From the NCBI GenBank assembly GCA_016928395.1, contig JAFGKV010000224.1:1-17146 (forward strand): a DNA stretch of 17,146 bases. Direction: 5' to 3'. The position numbers were made by a program, and so were the translations under genes. How positions within the stretch are numbered: position 1 is the first letter of the stretch; every line of letters begins with the position of its first letter. This stretch comes from Candidatus Fermentibacterota bacterium. GTDB lineage: Bacteria; JAFGKV01. Below, in pieces: positions 1 through 7,783 of the stretch. Below the pieces are notes generated by a model. The model searched no databases, was not told the origin of the DNA, and saw only the letters and a list, made by a program, of their open reading frames with translations.

Positions 1-142
1 GAACCCTAACCTGTAGCTCCACGCCACGGCACCGGAAGTTGCATCACGTATCGTCCGGGCGAGCCCGGGGCCCCCACTCGTTTGAGAATACATCCACGCA
101 CTCGTACTCGGAGGTACGCCTCTCGATAGCGATAGCGACCCT

Positions 143-221
143 GAGTGAGGAGTGAGGAGTGAGGAGTGAGGAGATAGGAGTGAGCTGACAGCCGACAGCC
201 GATAGCTGACAGCCGATAGCC
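143..221. repeat. Heptanucleotide tandem repeat block (left)
   Basis: Two back-to-back arrays, both with a 7-bp period. GAGTGAG is repeated four times (143-170), followed by GAGATAG (171-177) and GAGTGAG (178-184). After a 2-nt gap come five units of the form GAYAGCY (187-221). A shorter GATAGC hexamer run precedes them at 125-139. The block lies upstream of rsmE and has no convincing reading frame. A related block, with the same GAGATAG-GAGTGAG ending, is at 16993-17056. It is comparable in style to the short tandemly repeated repetitive sequences known from filamentous cyanobacteria, but relationship to those is not claimed. Confidence 0.85.
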
Positions 222-445
222 ACCAGCGGGCCGTACTCTCCACCTCGAAAAACCTGGGTGCTCTCGCATCCAGAGGCCTTACTGACAACGGATGACTATA
301 CACTTCTCGCACCGCGAGCCGATTCGAGTACCTTATCGGGAGAATTCAACACCGACCGTTCCCTTTTGGGAGGATTCCGGCCTTGGACAGACGACCGACG
401 CGGCACGGGCAAAGGCCCGCGGATCAACGGAAACAGCCGATACCG

Positions 446-1198
446 ATGGCTCCATTGGGCCCGTACCATGCGCCGGGCGACGAGGCGCTCATGGTCGAAT
501 CACTGACCCTGGAGGCGCCCTTCTCCTTCGACAAGACCATTGCGCTGCGCCTCATGCGACGCCAAATCAACCCCAAAGAGGCGTTCACCGTTCGCGATGC
601 AGGGGGCGCATTCTATCGAGCGAGCTTGAAGGACCTTTCTCCACGCGGCGGCATCGCCGTTGTCTACGAGAGGCTCTCTGTCTCTCCGGAGCCTTCCGTG
701 GAGATCACTCTGGCATGCGCCGTTTTGGCGCGACAGCGGATGATCTTCATCATGCAGAAGGCGACCGAACTGGGCGCCTCCTGCATCGTCCCGCTCCTGA
801 CCGACTGTTCCGTTCCAGCCGAGGGCCTCGAGCACGAGAAAGCCCATGCCTGGCCGGGTCAGATTATCCGTGCGGCCAAGCAGTGCCGGAGGAGTTCGCT
901 GCCGCAGATCATGCCTCCCACCACGCTGGAAGCGTTTCTCACATCCCCGAAGTTCTTGGCCAGCGACCTGAAGTTCTACCTCGATGACCATGGCCCCCAC
1001 GCTGTGCACGCTACGTCAGTACCCCGCAGCATCGTACTGTGTGCCGGCCCGGAAGGGGGCTTCTCCGATACCGAACGGCGCCGCCTCGAATCGGCTGCCG
1101 TGCCGTGGAGGCTGGGTGGCCGGGTGCTGCGGGCCGAGACCGCCGTGATGGTGGGTCTGGTGGCCATCCACCTGACGTGGGGTGACTATCGACTCTGA
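446..1198 (+). CDS. rsmE: 16S rRNA (uracil(1498)-N3)-methyltransferase RsmE
   Basis: SAM-dependent enzyme expected to methylate N3 of U1498 in 16S rRNA within the 30S subunit. The family has an N-terminal PUA-like domain and a C-terminal SPOUT (trefoil-knot) domain. Visible hallmarks are MQKATELGAS, KQCRRSS, the knot motif AGPEGGFSDTE and the C-terminal LGGRVLRAETAVM, all in RsmE order. The length of 250 aa from this start fits the family (about 240-250 aa). The start is uncertain. ATG 446 gives a family-length PUA domain but has a weak ribosome site. ATG 491 has a GAGG 5 nt upstream but would remove the first beta strand. TTG 383 has the best Shine-Dalgarno (GGGAGGA, 8 nt away) but adds 21 low-complexity residues. 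The usual N-terminal RRFFV-type strand is not recognisable in any version. It stands alone; the next gene is 261 bp away. Confidence 0.9.
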   Translation: MAPLGPYHAPGDEALMVESLTLEAPFSFDKTIALRLMRRQINPKEAFTVRDAGGAFYRASLKDLSPRGGIAVVYERLSVSPEPSVEITLACAVLARQRMIFIMQKATELGASCIVPLLTDCSVPAEGLEHEKAHAWPGQIIRAAKQCRRSSLPQIMPPTTLEAFLTSPKFLASDLKFYLDDHGPHAVHATSVPRSIVLCAGPEGGFSDTERRRLESAAVPWRLGGRVLRAETAVMVGLVAIHLTWGDYRL

Positions 1199-1260
1199 GC
1201 GACCGGCCGCGGGAAGGGGAACAAGCGACGGATAGATGAAGAAATGACGCATGGCGGGAT

Positions 1261-1322
1261 GGGTTCTGTCGGTAGAACGCCCAGCACGATCGATGGTGAC
1301 GAAGGCGCCGGAGCGTGGCGCC
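1261..1322 (+). other. Two short hairpins between rsmE and the sulfur cluster
   Basis: First hairpin (1261-1281): arms GGGTTCT and AGAACgCC with one bulged G and a 6-nt loop. Second (1304-1322): GGCGCC, a 7-nt loop, GGCGCC. No T-run follows either stem, so neither is a classical intrinsic terminator. They lie 60-125 nt downstream of the rsmE stop and upstream of the candidate promoter of the next gene. They may end or stabilise the rsmE transcript. No known riboswitch class was recognised. Confidence 0.3.
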
Positions 1323-1392
1323 AGTTAGGGAGAGGAATGCACGGTTCTGACCCGGGGCATCCAATCCAGTTTCATCCGGCGAGTTGAGAATG

Positions 1393-1398
1393 TATACT
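1393..1398 (+). promoter_or_regulatory. Candidate -10 element upstream of the cysteine desulfurase gene
   Basis: TATACT matches the sigma70 -10 consensus at five of six positions and is preceded directly by TG. The sequence 16-18 nt upstream (around GTTTCATC, 1369-1376) is a poor -35 match. Initiation here would give a leader of about 55 nt before the TTG start at 1460. It could drive the whole 1460-4987 cluster. Confidence 0.3.
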
Positions 1399-1459
1399 AC
1401 GCCATCCGATTCCTGCCCTTCTACTACCTCGCCTCGATGTGGAACCTCGGAGGGATCCG

Positions 1460-2626
1460 TTGAAAGACCTAATCTACCTGGATAGTGGCGCAACCTCATT
1501 CCCCAAGCCAGAGGAAGTCTACGTCTTCATGGACCGGTTCTACCGCGACTTCGGAGTCAACCCCGGCCGCTCAGGCTACGACCTGTGCATGGAAACGGGA
1601 ACTTTGGTCGAGAATACGCGCAAGATGCTCACCCAGTTCTTCAACGGAACCGATCCGAACCGCCTGTGCTTTTCCTACAACTCCACGGATGCGCTCAACT
1701 TGATCATATTTGGGACATTGCAGCGCGGCGACCATGCCATCACCACGAACCTGGAGCACAACTCGGTGATCCGCCCCCTCTACCATTTGTGGCAGGATCA
1801 CGGGGTGGAGGTGGATCACATTCCGTTTGACGGCAAGGGATTTGTCCATCCGGAGGACTTCGCCCGTCGGTTCAAGACCAACACCAAACTGGTGGTCATG
1901 AACCATGGCTCCAATGTCATCGGCACTGTGCAGCCCATCCGGGAGATCGGGAAGCTCTGCAGGGAGCGCGGGATCCTGTTCGCCATCGACGCCTCCCAGT
2001 CGGCAGGCATGATCCCCATCGACATGGAGGCTGACTGCGTTGACCTCGTTGCCTTCACGGGTCACAAATCCCTCATGGGCCCGACGGGCATCGGCGGCCT
2101 CTATGTTCGGGAAGGGGTTGTCGTACGCCACACGAGGGCTGGCGGCACCGGCGTGCGTTCGGCGGTGAAGACGCACCTCCATGAGTATCCTTACCGGCTC
2201 GAGTACGGCACGCCCAATGTGCACGGGATCGCGGGGCTTCACGCGGGGCTCAAGTGGGTAGAGGCGCAGGGAATGGCATCGATCCACGAGCGGGAAATGC
2301 ATCTGTGTACCATGCTGCGGGACGGCCTGCAGGGCATAGAGGGCGTGACGATCTACTGCGGGGACGACTTGACGGATCACATCAGTGTCCTGGCATTCAA
2401 CGTCGACGGGATGGAAGCGGGCAATGTGGGCACGATCCTCGATGTGGATCACAATATCGCCTGCCGTACGGGCCTGCACTGCGCACCGTTGGTCCACGAG
2501 CAGCTTGGGACTGTGCCTATTCACGGCGCGGTGCGATTCGGCATCGGGCCGTTCAATACTGAGGAACATATCGAGGCCGCGATCCAGGGTGTTCGCGAGA
2601 TCGCGTCCATGCGACGGGCGCGGTAG
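1460..2626 (+). CDS. Aminotransferase class V / cysteine desulfurase family protein
   Basis: Fold-type I PLP enzyme of the IscS/SufS superfamily, closest in appearance to the stand-alone cysteine desulfurase group typified by TIGR01977. It should remove sulfur from cysteine (or a related thiol donor) as an enzyme-bound persulfide. Evidence: the N-terminal YLDSGATSFPKP, the PLP-binding lysine K203 in FTGHKSLMGPTG, and the catalytic-type cysteine C341 in RTGLHCAPL, with a second cysteine at C335. The protein is 388 aa, normal length. I chose the TTG at 1460 because CGGAGGG lies 5 nt upstream and the product then starts like family members (M-K-D-L-I-Y-L-D). A GTG at 1439 would overlap that ribosome site. 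It is the first gene of the cluster; dsrC follows after 59 bp, so its sulfur acceptor may be DsrC. That link is inference from position. Selenocysteine lyase activity cannot be excluded. Confidence 0.9.
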   Translation: MKDLIYLDSGATSFPKPEEVYVFMDRFYRDFGVNPGRSGYDLCMETGTLVENTRKMLTQFFNGTDPNRLCFSYNSTDALNLIIFGTLQRGDHAITTNLEHNSVIRPLYHLWQDHGVEVDHIPFDGKGFVHPEDFARRFKTNTKLVVMNHGSNVIGTVQPIREIGKLCRERGILFAIDASQSAGMIPIDMEADCVDLVAFTGHKSLMGPTGIGGLYVREGVVVRHTRAGGTGVRSAVKTHLHEYPYRLEYGTPNVHGIAGLHAGLKWVEAQGMASIHEREMHLCTMLRDGLQGIEGVTIYCGDDLTDHISVLAFNVDGMEAGNVGTILDVDHNIACRTGLHCAPLVHEQLGTVPIHGAVRFGIGPFNTEEHIEAAIQGVREIASMRRAR

Positions 2627-2685
2627 GAGCACGCCCCTCGATCGCAACGGTTTCGATCCATCGGCAGGTCACGAAAGGAGCATAT

Positions 2686-3006
2686 ATGGGCTGCATCAAT
2701 GTCAGCGGGCGCGGCGTTCAGATCAATGAAGAAGGGTTCTTGCAGAACCCGGGGGAGTGGAACCGAGAGGTGGCCCGAGAGCTGGCATGCACCCAGGAGG
2801 GCCTGACCGACCTGACCGATGAACACTGGTCCGTGGTCAACTGCATCCGCGAGCACTACCTGGAGCATGATCTGGCCCCCATGGTGCGCAAGATCTGCGT
2901 GACCACCGGCCTGAAGCTCACCCGCATCTTCGAGCTCTTCCCCTCGGGGCCCGCCAAGGGCGCCTGCAAGGTGGCCGGCCTACCCAAACCCGACGGCTGC
3001 GTTTAG
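2686..3006 (+). CDS. dsrC: DsrC / TusE family sulfur-carrier protein (redox-competent DsrC type)
   Basis: Small soluble protein (106 aa) whose flexible C-terminal arm carries sulfur as a persulfide or trisulfide. The arm GPAKGACKVAGLPKPDGCV is almost canonical. Both redox cysteines are present, C105 as penultimate residue and C94 eleven positions earlier, the spacing of true DsrC. TusE-type proteins keep only the last one. Additional cysteines at C3, C35, C53 and C71 are unusual in number. The central WSVVNCIREHYLEHDLAPMVRKI region matches the family helices. The ATG is supported by AAAGGAG 5 nt upstream. Within the cluster it sits between a cysteine desulfurase and a DsrMK-like membrane complex, the known partner that reduces DsrC disulfide or trisulfide in sulfate reducers. 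Confidence 0.95.
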   Translation: MGCINVSGRGVQINEEGFLQNPGEWNREVARELACTQEGLTDLTDEHWSVVNCIREHYLEHDLAPMVRKICVTTGLKLTRIFELFPSGPAKGACKVAGLPKPDGCV

Positions 3007-3030
3007 GAATCGGTGGGAGATTCCTCCCTC

Positions 3031-3657
3031 ATGACTCTTCTGACCTGGGGCGTCATCCTCTCCGCCGGCATCTGCCTGGTCGCGCTCTCGGCCTTGGTGG
3101 CCCGCACCTTCGCCTTCCGGGCGCCTTCGTCGCTGGCTGCCACCCAAGGGAGCGCCGCCAGGGGTATGAGGTATGCGTTCGGCGCGGGGATGCTCCCGAC
3201 CGCCAAGGAGAGTGCCCGGGACCATCTGATGGTGTGGGTGACAGGTATGCTCTATCACGCCGGCATCTTCGCGGGATTGTTCTACCTGGCGTTCACGGTG
3301 ATCGGGTTCCTGCCCGCGGCCATAGTCGCCGCGCTGCGGGTTCTCATCGCGGTGGGCGCCGTCGCGGGGCTCGGCCTTCTCGCACGCCGGATTGCCCTTC
3401 CTCACCTCCGGCAGCTCAGTTGCGCCGACGATTTCGCAGCCAATCTCATCGTCGATCTCTTCCTGACGGCCGCCGTGATCCATTCCTTCGTTCCGACGTT
3501 GCGTGGGCCGTTCTACCTGGTTGCGATCCTGATGTTCCTCTATGTCCCCGTGGGCAAGATCCGACATTGCTTTTTTTTCTTCTACATGCGCATTCTGTTC
3601 GGCACCTTCTTCGGTCGCCGGGGCGTGCTGCCTCATCGAGGCGTCCGTGAAGCCTGA
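3031..3657 (+). CDS. DsrM/HdrE-like cytochrome b membrane subunit
   Basis: Integral membrane protein of 208 aa related to the NarI-like gamma subunits of respiratory complexes. About five hydrophobic segments are visible (roughly residues 3-24, 66-92, 94-117, 136-155, 159-177). Histidines that could ligate heme b are H65 and H76 in HLMVWVTGMLYHAG, H151, and H179 in PVGKIRHCFFFFY; the last resembles the PFTKLVH motif of NarI. It should pass electrons between the quinone pool and the iron-sulfur subunit encoded next. It is closer in size to HdrE than to full DsrM (about 330 aa). The start could be GTG 3013 or ATG 3031. I chose ATG because a GGGAGA lies 10 nt upstream and the first helix then begins at the N-terminus. 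Its stop overlaps the next start by 11 nt. An eight-T run encodes the FFFF stretch. Confidence 0.8.
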   Translation: MTLLTWGVILSAGICLVALSALVARTFAFRAPSSLAATQGSAARGMRYAFGAGMLPTAKESARDHLMVWVTGMLYHAGIFAGLFYLAFTVIGFLPAAIVAALRVLIAVGAVAGLGLLARRIALPHLRQLSCADDFAANLIVDLFLTAAVIHSFVPTLRGPFYLVAILMFLYVPVGKIRHCFFFFYMRILFGTFFGRRGVLPHRGVREA

Positions 3658-4987
3658 GCCAATCAACGCGGGTCCGCTGGAGGACCGCGTCGAGGCCCTA
3701 AAGCCCGATGATCTCACCCGAGCTCTGGAGGAATTCCGGGCCGTCATGACCCGTGATCACGCCGCAGCCTTGGCTTCGTGCGTTCACTGTGGGCTCTGCT
3801 CCGAGACCTGCCACTACTATCTCGCCACCCGGAGGCTGGACGCCATCCCCGCCTACAAGTTGGGGCTTGTCGCCAGCGTGTTCCGCCGGCATGAGGGTCT
3901 TCTGGGCAAAGTAGCGCCGGGATGGGTGGGCGCGAGAACGCTGAACCACGAGACAATCAAGGCGTGGATCGATGCGCTGTTCGGCCGGTGTTCGCTCTGC
4001 GGCAGGTGCGCACTCAACTGCACGATGGGGATCAATATCACCGCGGCGATTCGCGCGGCCAGGGGCGTCCTGGCGGCCTTGGATCTGGTGCCTCCCGGCC
4101 TGAAGTCCACGGTGGACACCGCCTTGATCAAGGGCAACAACATGGGAATCTCCGAGAACGACTTCGTGGAGACCTTGGCCTGGCTTGAGGGGGAGATGCA
4201 GAGTGATGCCGGGTTTGAGACGGCTCGGATGTACGTTGAGGAGACCGGTTGCCGCATGCTCTACACGTTGAATCCACGGGAAGTGATGTTCTTCCCCCTT
4301 TCCATCGTGGCCGTGGCCAAGATTTTCCATGCCGCAGGTGAGAGCTGGACCTTCTCCAAGGATGGGTTCGACGTCACCAACTATGGGCTCTACGACGGCT
4401 CCGATGCGCATGCGGGAACCATGTCGGGACGATTGGTCACCTCCATGGAGCGCCTCGGGGCCGGCACTCTGGTGCTGGCCGAATGCGGTCACGGATTCAA
4501 TTCGAACCGCTGGGAGGCCCCCCAGTGGCTCAATCGGCGCTACCCCTTCGAAGTCAAGAGCATACTCCAGGTGGTGGCCGGCTATCTTCGGGATGGCAGG
4601 ATCAAGGTTGATGCCGCCCAGAACACCCAACCGGTAACGCTCCACGATCCCTGCAATCTGGTACGATTGGGCGGCATCGTGGAGGAGCAGCGGTATCTGC
4701 TGCGGCATACGGCACGTGACTTCCGGGAGATGACGCCCAACCGCGAGCACAACTACTGCTGCGGCGGAGGCGGGGGCCAGTTAGCCATGACCAACTACGC
4801 CGACCGGCGCCTTGAGGCCGGCAGGATCAAGGCGGATCAGATCCGACGCACGGGAGCCAAAATTGTGGCAGTACCGTGCCACAACTGCATCGACCAGCTC
4901 ATGGAGCTCAACAAGCATTATGGGCTCGGGGTGGAGTTGAAGACAGTTTGCGAACTGGTGGCCAATGCGCTGGTGGTGGAGCCGTAG
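3647..4987 (+). CDS. DsrK/HdrD-like (Fe-S)-binding reductase subunit
   Basis: 446-aa cytoplasmic iron-sulfur protein, probable catalytic partner of the preceding cytochrome b. Two 4Fe-4S motifs are intact: C45-x2-C48-x2-C51-x3-C55 and C115-x2-C118-x2-C121-x3-C125. The C-terminal half carries a CCG-type domain: ECGHG (C280), HDPCN (C336), YCCGGGGG (C371, C372) and VPCHNC (C411, C414). This combination is that of DsrK, TmcB and HdrD, where the CCG cysteines bind the noncubane 4Fe-4S centre that cleaves disulfides. The GTG start at 3647 has GAGG 5 nt upstream and overlaps the upstream stop by 11 nt, suggesting translational coupling. The reading frame stays open upstream to 3542, but that part lies inside the cytochrome gene. 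With dsrC two genes upstream, the likely substrate is oxidised or sulfurated DsrC. This assignment is by context, and other glycolate-oxidase-like CCG proteins are a less likely alternative. Confidence 0.88.
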   Translation: MKPEPINAGPLEDRVEALKPDDLTRALEEFRAVMTRDHAAALASCVHCGLCSETCHYYLATRRLDAIPAYKLGLVASVFRRHEGLLGKVAPGWVGARTLNHETIKAWIDALFGRCSLCGRCALNCTMGINITAAIRAARGVLAALDLVPPGLKSTVDTALIKGNNMGISENDFVETLAWLEGEMQSDAGFETARMYVEETGCRMLYTLNPREVMFFPLSIVAVAKIFHAAGESWTFSKDGFDVTNYGLYDGSDAHAGTMSGRLVTSMERLGAGTLVLAECGHGFNSNRWEAPQWLNRRYPFEVKSILQVVAGYLRDGRIKVDAAQNTQPVTLHDPCNLVRLGGIVEEQRYLLRHTARDFREMTPNREHNYCCGGGGGQLAMTNYADRRLEAGRIKADQIRRTGAKIVAVPCHNCIDQLMELNKHYGLGVELKTVCELVANALVVEP

Positions 4988-5056
4988 CGCATCCAGATGG
5001 CCTCCCGCTAGCCCCGGGCGACATTCGCAGATGAATCCTCCCTGGGAGATGACTCA

Positions 5057-7759
5057 ATGACTAATGACCCCACCGCTCCTTGGACGAAAGCCGCGGAGGA
5101 TCTCGCCGCCGATCTTGGTGTCGACTTGGAGTCGGGGCTCCCCTCGGCCAACGCCTCCGCCCTCCTGGTATCTCATGGCCTCAACGAACTCGTGGAAGAG
5201 AAAGGGCCCAGTCTCCTCGTGCAGTTCCTCGGCCAGTTCAACAACTTCATGGTGTGGGTGCTCATCGGGGCGGGCATCATTGCCGGAATCCTCCAGGAGT
5301 GGGTTGACACTGTTGCCATCACGGGCATCGTTATTCTTAATGCGCTCATGGGCTTCATCCAGGAACACCGGGCCGAAAAGGCTCTGGCCGCCTTGCGCAG
5401 GATGTCCAGTCCCGTTGCCAAGGTGCGCCGAGGAGGCACGACTGTTCAGATTCCCGCAGCCCAAGTCGTCCCGGGTGATGTGGTGGAACTGGAAGCCGGT
5501 GATGCCGTGCCGGCCGACGCACGGATCACATGGGCGACGGGCGGGTTCGCGGTGCAGGAGGCAAGCCTGACCGGTGAATCCCAGCCCGTCTTCAAGACGG
5601 CGGCAACCCTGGAGCGGGCGAAAGTCCCCCTGGCTGAGCGACGGAACATGGTGTTCATGGGCACCTCGGCAGTCGCGGGCAAAGCCCGGGCAATGGTGAT
5701 GGCTACAGGGATGCACACCGAGCTGGGCAAGATCGCCGGCATGTTGCATGCCTCAGGCCATGAGCCGACGCCTCTCCAGCGGCGGCTGACACGGTTCGGG
5801 AAGATCCTGGTCTATGTGTGCCTGGCTTTGGTCTCGCTGGTCTTCCTCGTGGGCTGGCTGCATGGAAGGAGCCTGCTGGAGTCGTTCCTCACGGCCGTGA
5901 GTCTTGCGGTGGCGGTCATTCCGGAGGGCTTGCCCGCCGTGGTGACCATCGCGCTGGCTCTTGGCGTACACCGCATGGCCGCGCGGAATGCCCTGGTCCG
6001 CAAGCTCCCGTCGGTGGAGACACTGGGCTGCGCCACCGTGATCTGTTCCGACAAGACGGGGACGCTGACCCGCAATGAGATGACGGTGCGGGCCGTGTAC
6101 GCGGGCCATCATCTGAACGATGTCTCCGGCATCGGGTATGCGCCCGAAGGGCGCTTCTTGCGGGATGGCGCACCCTTTGATGCGGCCGAAGACGCCGACC
6201 TTCTGCAGACGCTGCTGTGCGGTACGCTCTGCAACGGCGCGACCCTTGAGTCGAAAGGCGGAACATGGCGGGTCATCGGCGATCCGACCGAGGGTGCGCT
6301 CCTCACGGTTGCGGGTAAGGCCGGGCTATCCAAGAAGGCATTGGAGGAGATCCATGACCTGGCTGAGGAGATCCCCTTTGACTCCCAGCGCAAGCGGATG
6401 ACCATGTTGCGGCGTTTTGACGGCGACCTGGTCGCCTATGTCAAAGGCGCCCCCGATCTCCTACTGGATCGATGCGCGCGGATTCTGGAGAACGGTACCG
6501 TTCGGCCCATGGATGATCATGACCGCACGCGGATCCTTGAGGCAAACGGCACGATGACCCGCCGCGCCATGCGGGTTCTGGGCGCCGCCTATCGAACCGT
6601 TGAGGAGCAGGAGACGGTGGGAGCCGAGATCGTGGAGCGCGATCTGATCTTCGCCGGTCTTCTGGCCATGATCGATCCGCCTCGGCAGGAGGTGAAAGAT
6701 GCCGTGGATCTCTGCAAGGAGGCGGGAATCCGCACGGTGATGATCACCGGCGACCATCAGAATACCGCGGTGGCAGTGGCGACGGAGTTGGGGTTCTTCG
6801 AGACCGGGTCGGAGGCAGTGACTGGGGAGGGTCTCGAAAGCATGACGGACGAGCAGCTCACGGGATCGGTGAAGCGGATCGCGGTCTATGCCCGCGTCTC
6901 ACCCGAGCACAAGCTCCGGATCGTCAAGGCATGGAAGCGCCTCGGTGAGATTGTAGCCATGACGGGCGACGGGGTGAACGATGCGCCGGCGGTGAAGGAA
7001 GCCGATATCGGCGTTGCCATGGGAATCACCGGCACCGATGTCACCAAGGAAGTCTCGGACATGGTCATCACTGATGACAACTTCGCGTCTATCGTGTCGG
7101 CGGTGGAGGAGGGCCGCGGCATCTATGACAATATCCGCAAGTTCATCCACTACCTTCTCTCCTGTAACTGCGGCGAGATGCTGGTGATGCTTGTCTCCAC
7201 GTTCGCCGGGACCCCTGTCCCACTTCTCCCCATCCAGATCCTCTGGGTCAACCTTGTGACCGACGGACTTCCCGCGTTGGCCCTCGGCGTGGATCCCATG
7301 GATCCTCATGTGATGCGCCGACCACCCCGACCACCCAAGGAGCCGCTCATCAACCGGCGAACCCTGGCCCTCATCCTGTTTCAGGGAACGGTGATCTGTC
7401 TGTGTTCATTGGGCGTCTTCCTCTTCGTGCTCAAAGGAGGCGGATCAATCCGGGAGGCGCGCACAATGGCGCTGGCGGTGCTGGCGGGAACCCAGCTCTT
7501 TCATTCCCTTAACTGCAGGAGCCAGACCGAGTCATTGTTCACCCTGGGCATTTTCACCAACCGTAGTCTGGTGTTCGCATTTCTTGGTTCGTTCGTGCTC
7601 CAGTTCGCCGTGATCACCCTGCCCGGGGTGCGCGACGTGTTCAAGACCCAGCCGCTCACGATGACACAATGGGGGTTGGTGGTCGCCCTTTCGTCGCTGC
7701 CGCTGTGGGCAGGCGAAGTGCGGAAGCTTCTCCAGCGGCGCGGGAAGGAGACGGTCTAA
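5057..7759 (+). CDS. P-type Ca2+-transporting ATPase (P2A, SERCA/PMR1-like)
   Basis: 900-aa inner-membrane cation pump, full length for the P2 class. Domains in order: N-terminal cation-ATPase domain, actuator loop with T172-G-E-S, M4 with VIPEGLP (E290), phosphorylation motif CSDKTGTLT (D332), nucleotide-binding GDPTEGALL and KGAPD (K463), hinge TGDGVNDAP (D638, D642), then the C-terminal transmembrane domain. The residues that bind calcium in SERCA appear conserved: E290 in M4, N704 and E707 in M5 (CNCGE), N732, T735 and D736 in M6 (NLVTDG). This favours Ca2+ over Na+/K+ or Mg2+. ATG 5057 has GGGAG about 8 nt upstream. It follows the DsrK-like gene by 69 bp and could be cotranscribed, though no functional link is evident. 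Mn2+ transport is possible. Confidence 0.93.
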   Translation: MTNDPTAPWTKAAEDLAADLGVDLESGLPSANASALLVSHGLNELVEEKGPSLLVQFLGQFNNFMVWVLIGAGIIAGILQEWVDTVAITGIVILNALMGFIQEHRAEKALAALRRMSSPVAKVRRGGTTVQIPAAQVVPGDVVELEAGDAVPADARITWATGGFAVQEASLTGESQPVFKTAATLERAKVPLAERRNMVFMGTSAVAGKARAMVMATGMHTELGKIAGMLHASGHEPTPLQRRLTRFGKILVYVCLALVSLVFLVGWLHGRSLLESFLTAVSLAVAVIPEGLPAVVTIALALGVHRMAARNALVRKLPSVETLGCATVICSDKTGTLTRNEMTVRAVYAGHHLNDVSGIGYAPEGRFLRDGAPFDAAEDADLLQTLLCGTLCNGATLESKGGTWRVIGDPTEGALLTVAGKAGLSKKALEEIHDLAEEIPFDSQRKRMTMLRRFDGDLVAYVKGAPDLLLDRCARILENGTVRPMDDHDRTRILEANGTMTRRAMRVLGAAYRTVEEQETVGAEIVERDLIFAGLLAMIDPPRQEVKDAVDLCKEAGIRTVMITGDHQNTAVAVATELGFFETGSEAVTGEGLESMTDEQLTGSVKRIAVYARVSPEHKLRIVKAWKRLGEIVAMTGDGVNDAPAVKEADIGVAMGITGTDVTKEVSDMVITDDNFASIVSAVEEGRGIYDNIRKFIHYLLSCNCGEMLVMLVSTFAGTPVPLLPIQILWVNLVTDGLPALALGVDPMDPHVMRRPPRPPKEPLINRRTLALILFQGTVICLCSLGVFLFVLKGGGSIREARTMALAVLAGTQLFHSLNCRSQTESLFTLGIFTNRSLVFAFLGSFVLQFAVITLPGVRDVFKTQPLTMTQWGLVVALSSLPLWAGEVRKLLQRRGKETV

Positions 7760-7783
7760 GGCGTCGAGACGAAGCCGTTCTCC
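7747..7783. terminator. Hairpin shared by two convergent genes
   Basis: GGAGACGG (7747-7754) pairs with CCGTTCTCC (7775-7783) with one bulged T, and the loop contains an inner CGTC-GA-GACG stem (7762-7771). The structure spans the stop codon of the ATPase gene and the end of the opposing gene, only 23 bp apart. No U-tract is present on either strand, so efficiency as an intrinsic terminator is uncertain. Confidence 0.4.

Noticed and set aside
143-221. CRISPR array
   Set aside because: The units are 7 bp with no spacers, so it is a tandem repeat rather than a CRISPR.
470-508. Alternative MRR start in another frame as a frameshifted RsmE N-terminus
   Set aside because: The frame runs into a stop after 12 codons and lacks the RFFV strand; the in-frame start explains the domain without a frameshift.
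1571-2647. Long minus-strand open frame opposite the desulfurase gene
   Set aside because: It is the antisense shadow of a well-supported gene in GC-rich DNA and has no family motifs.
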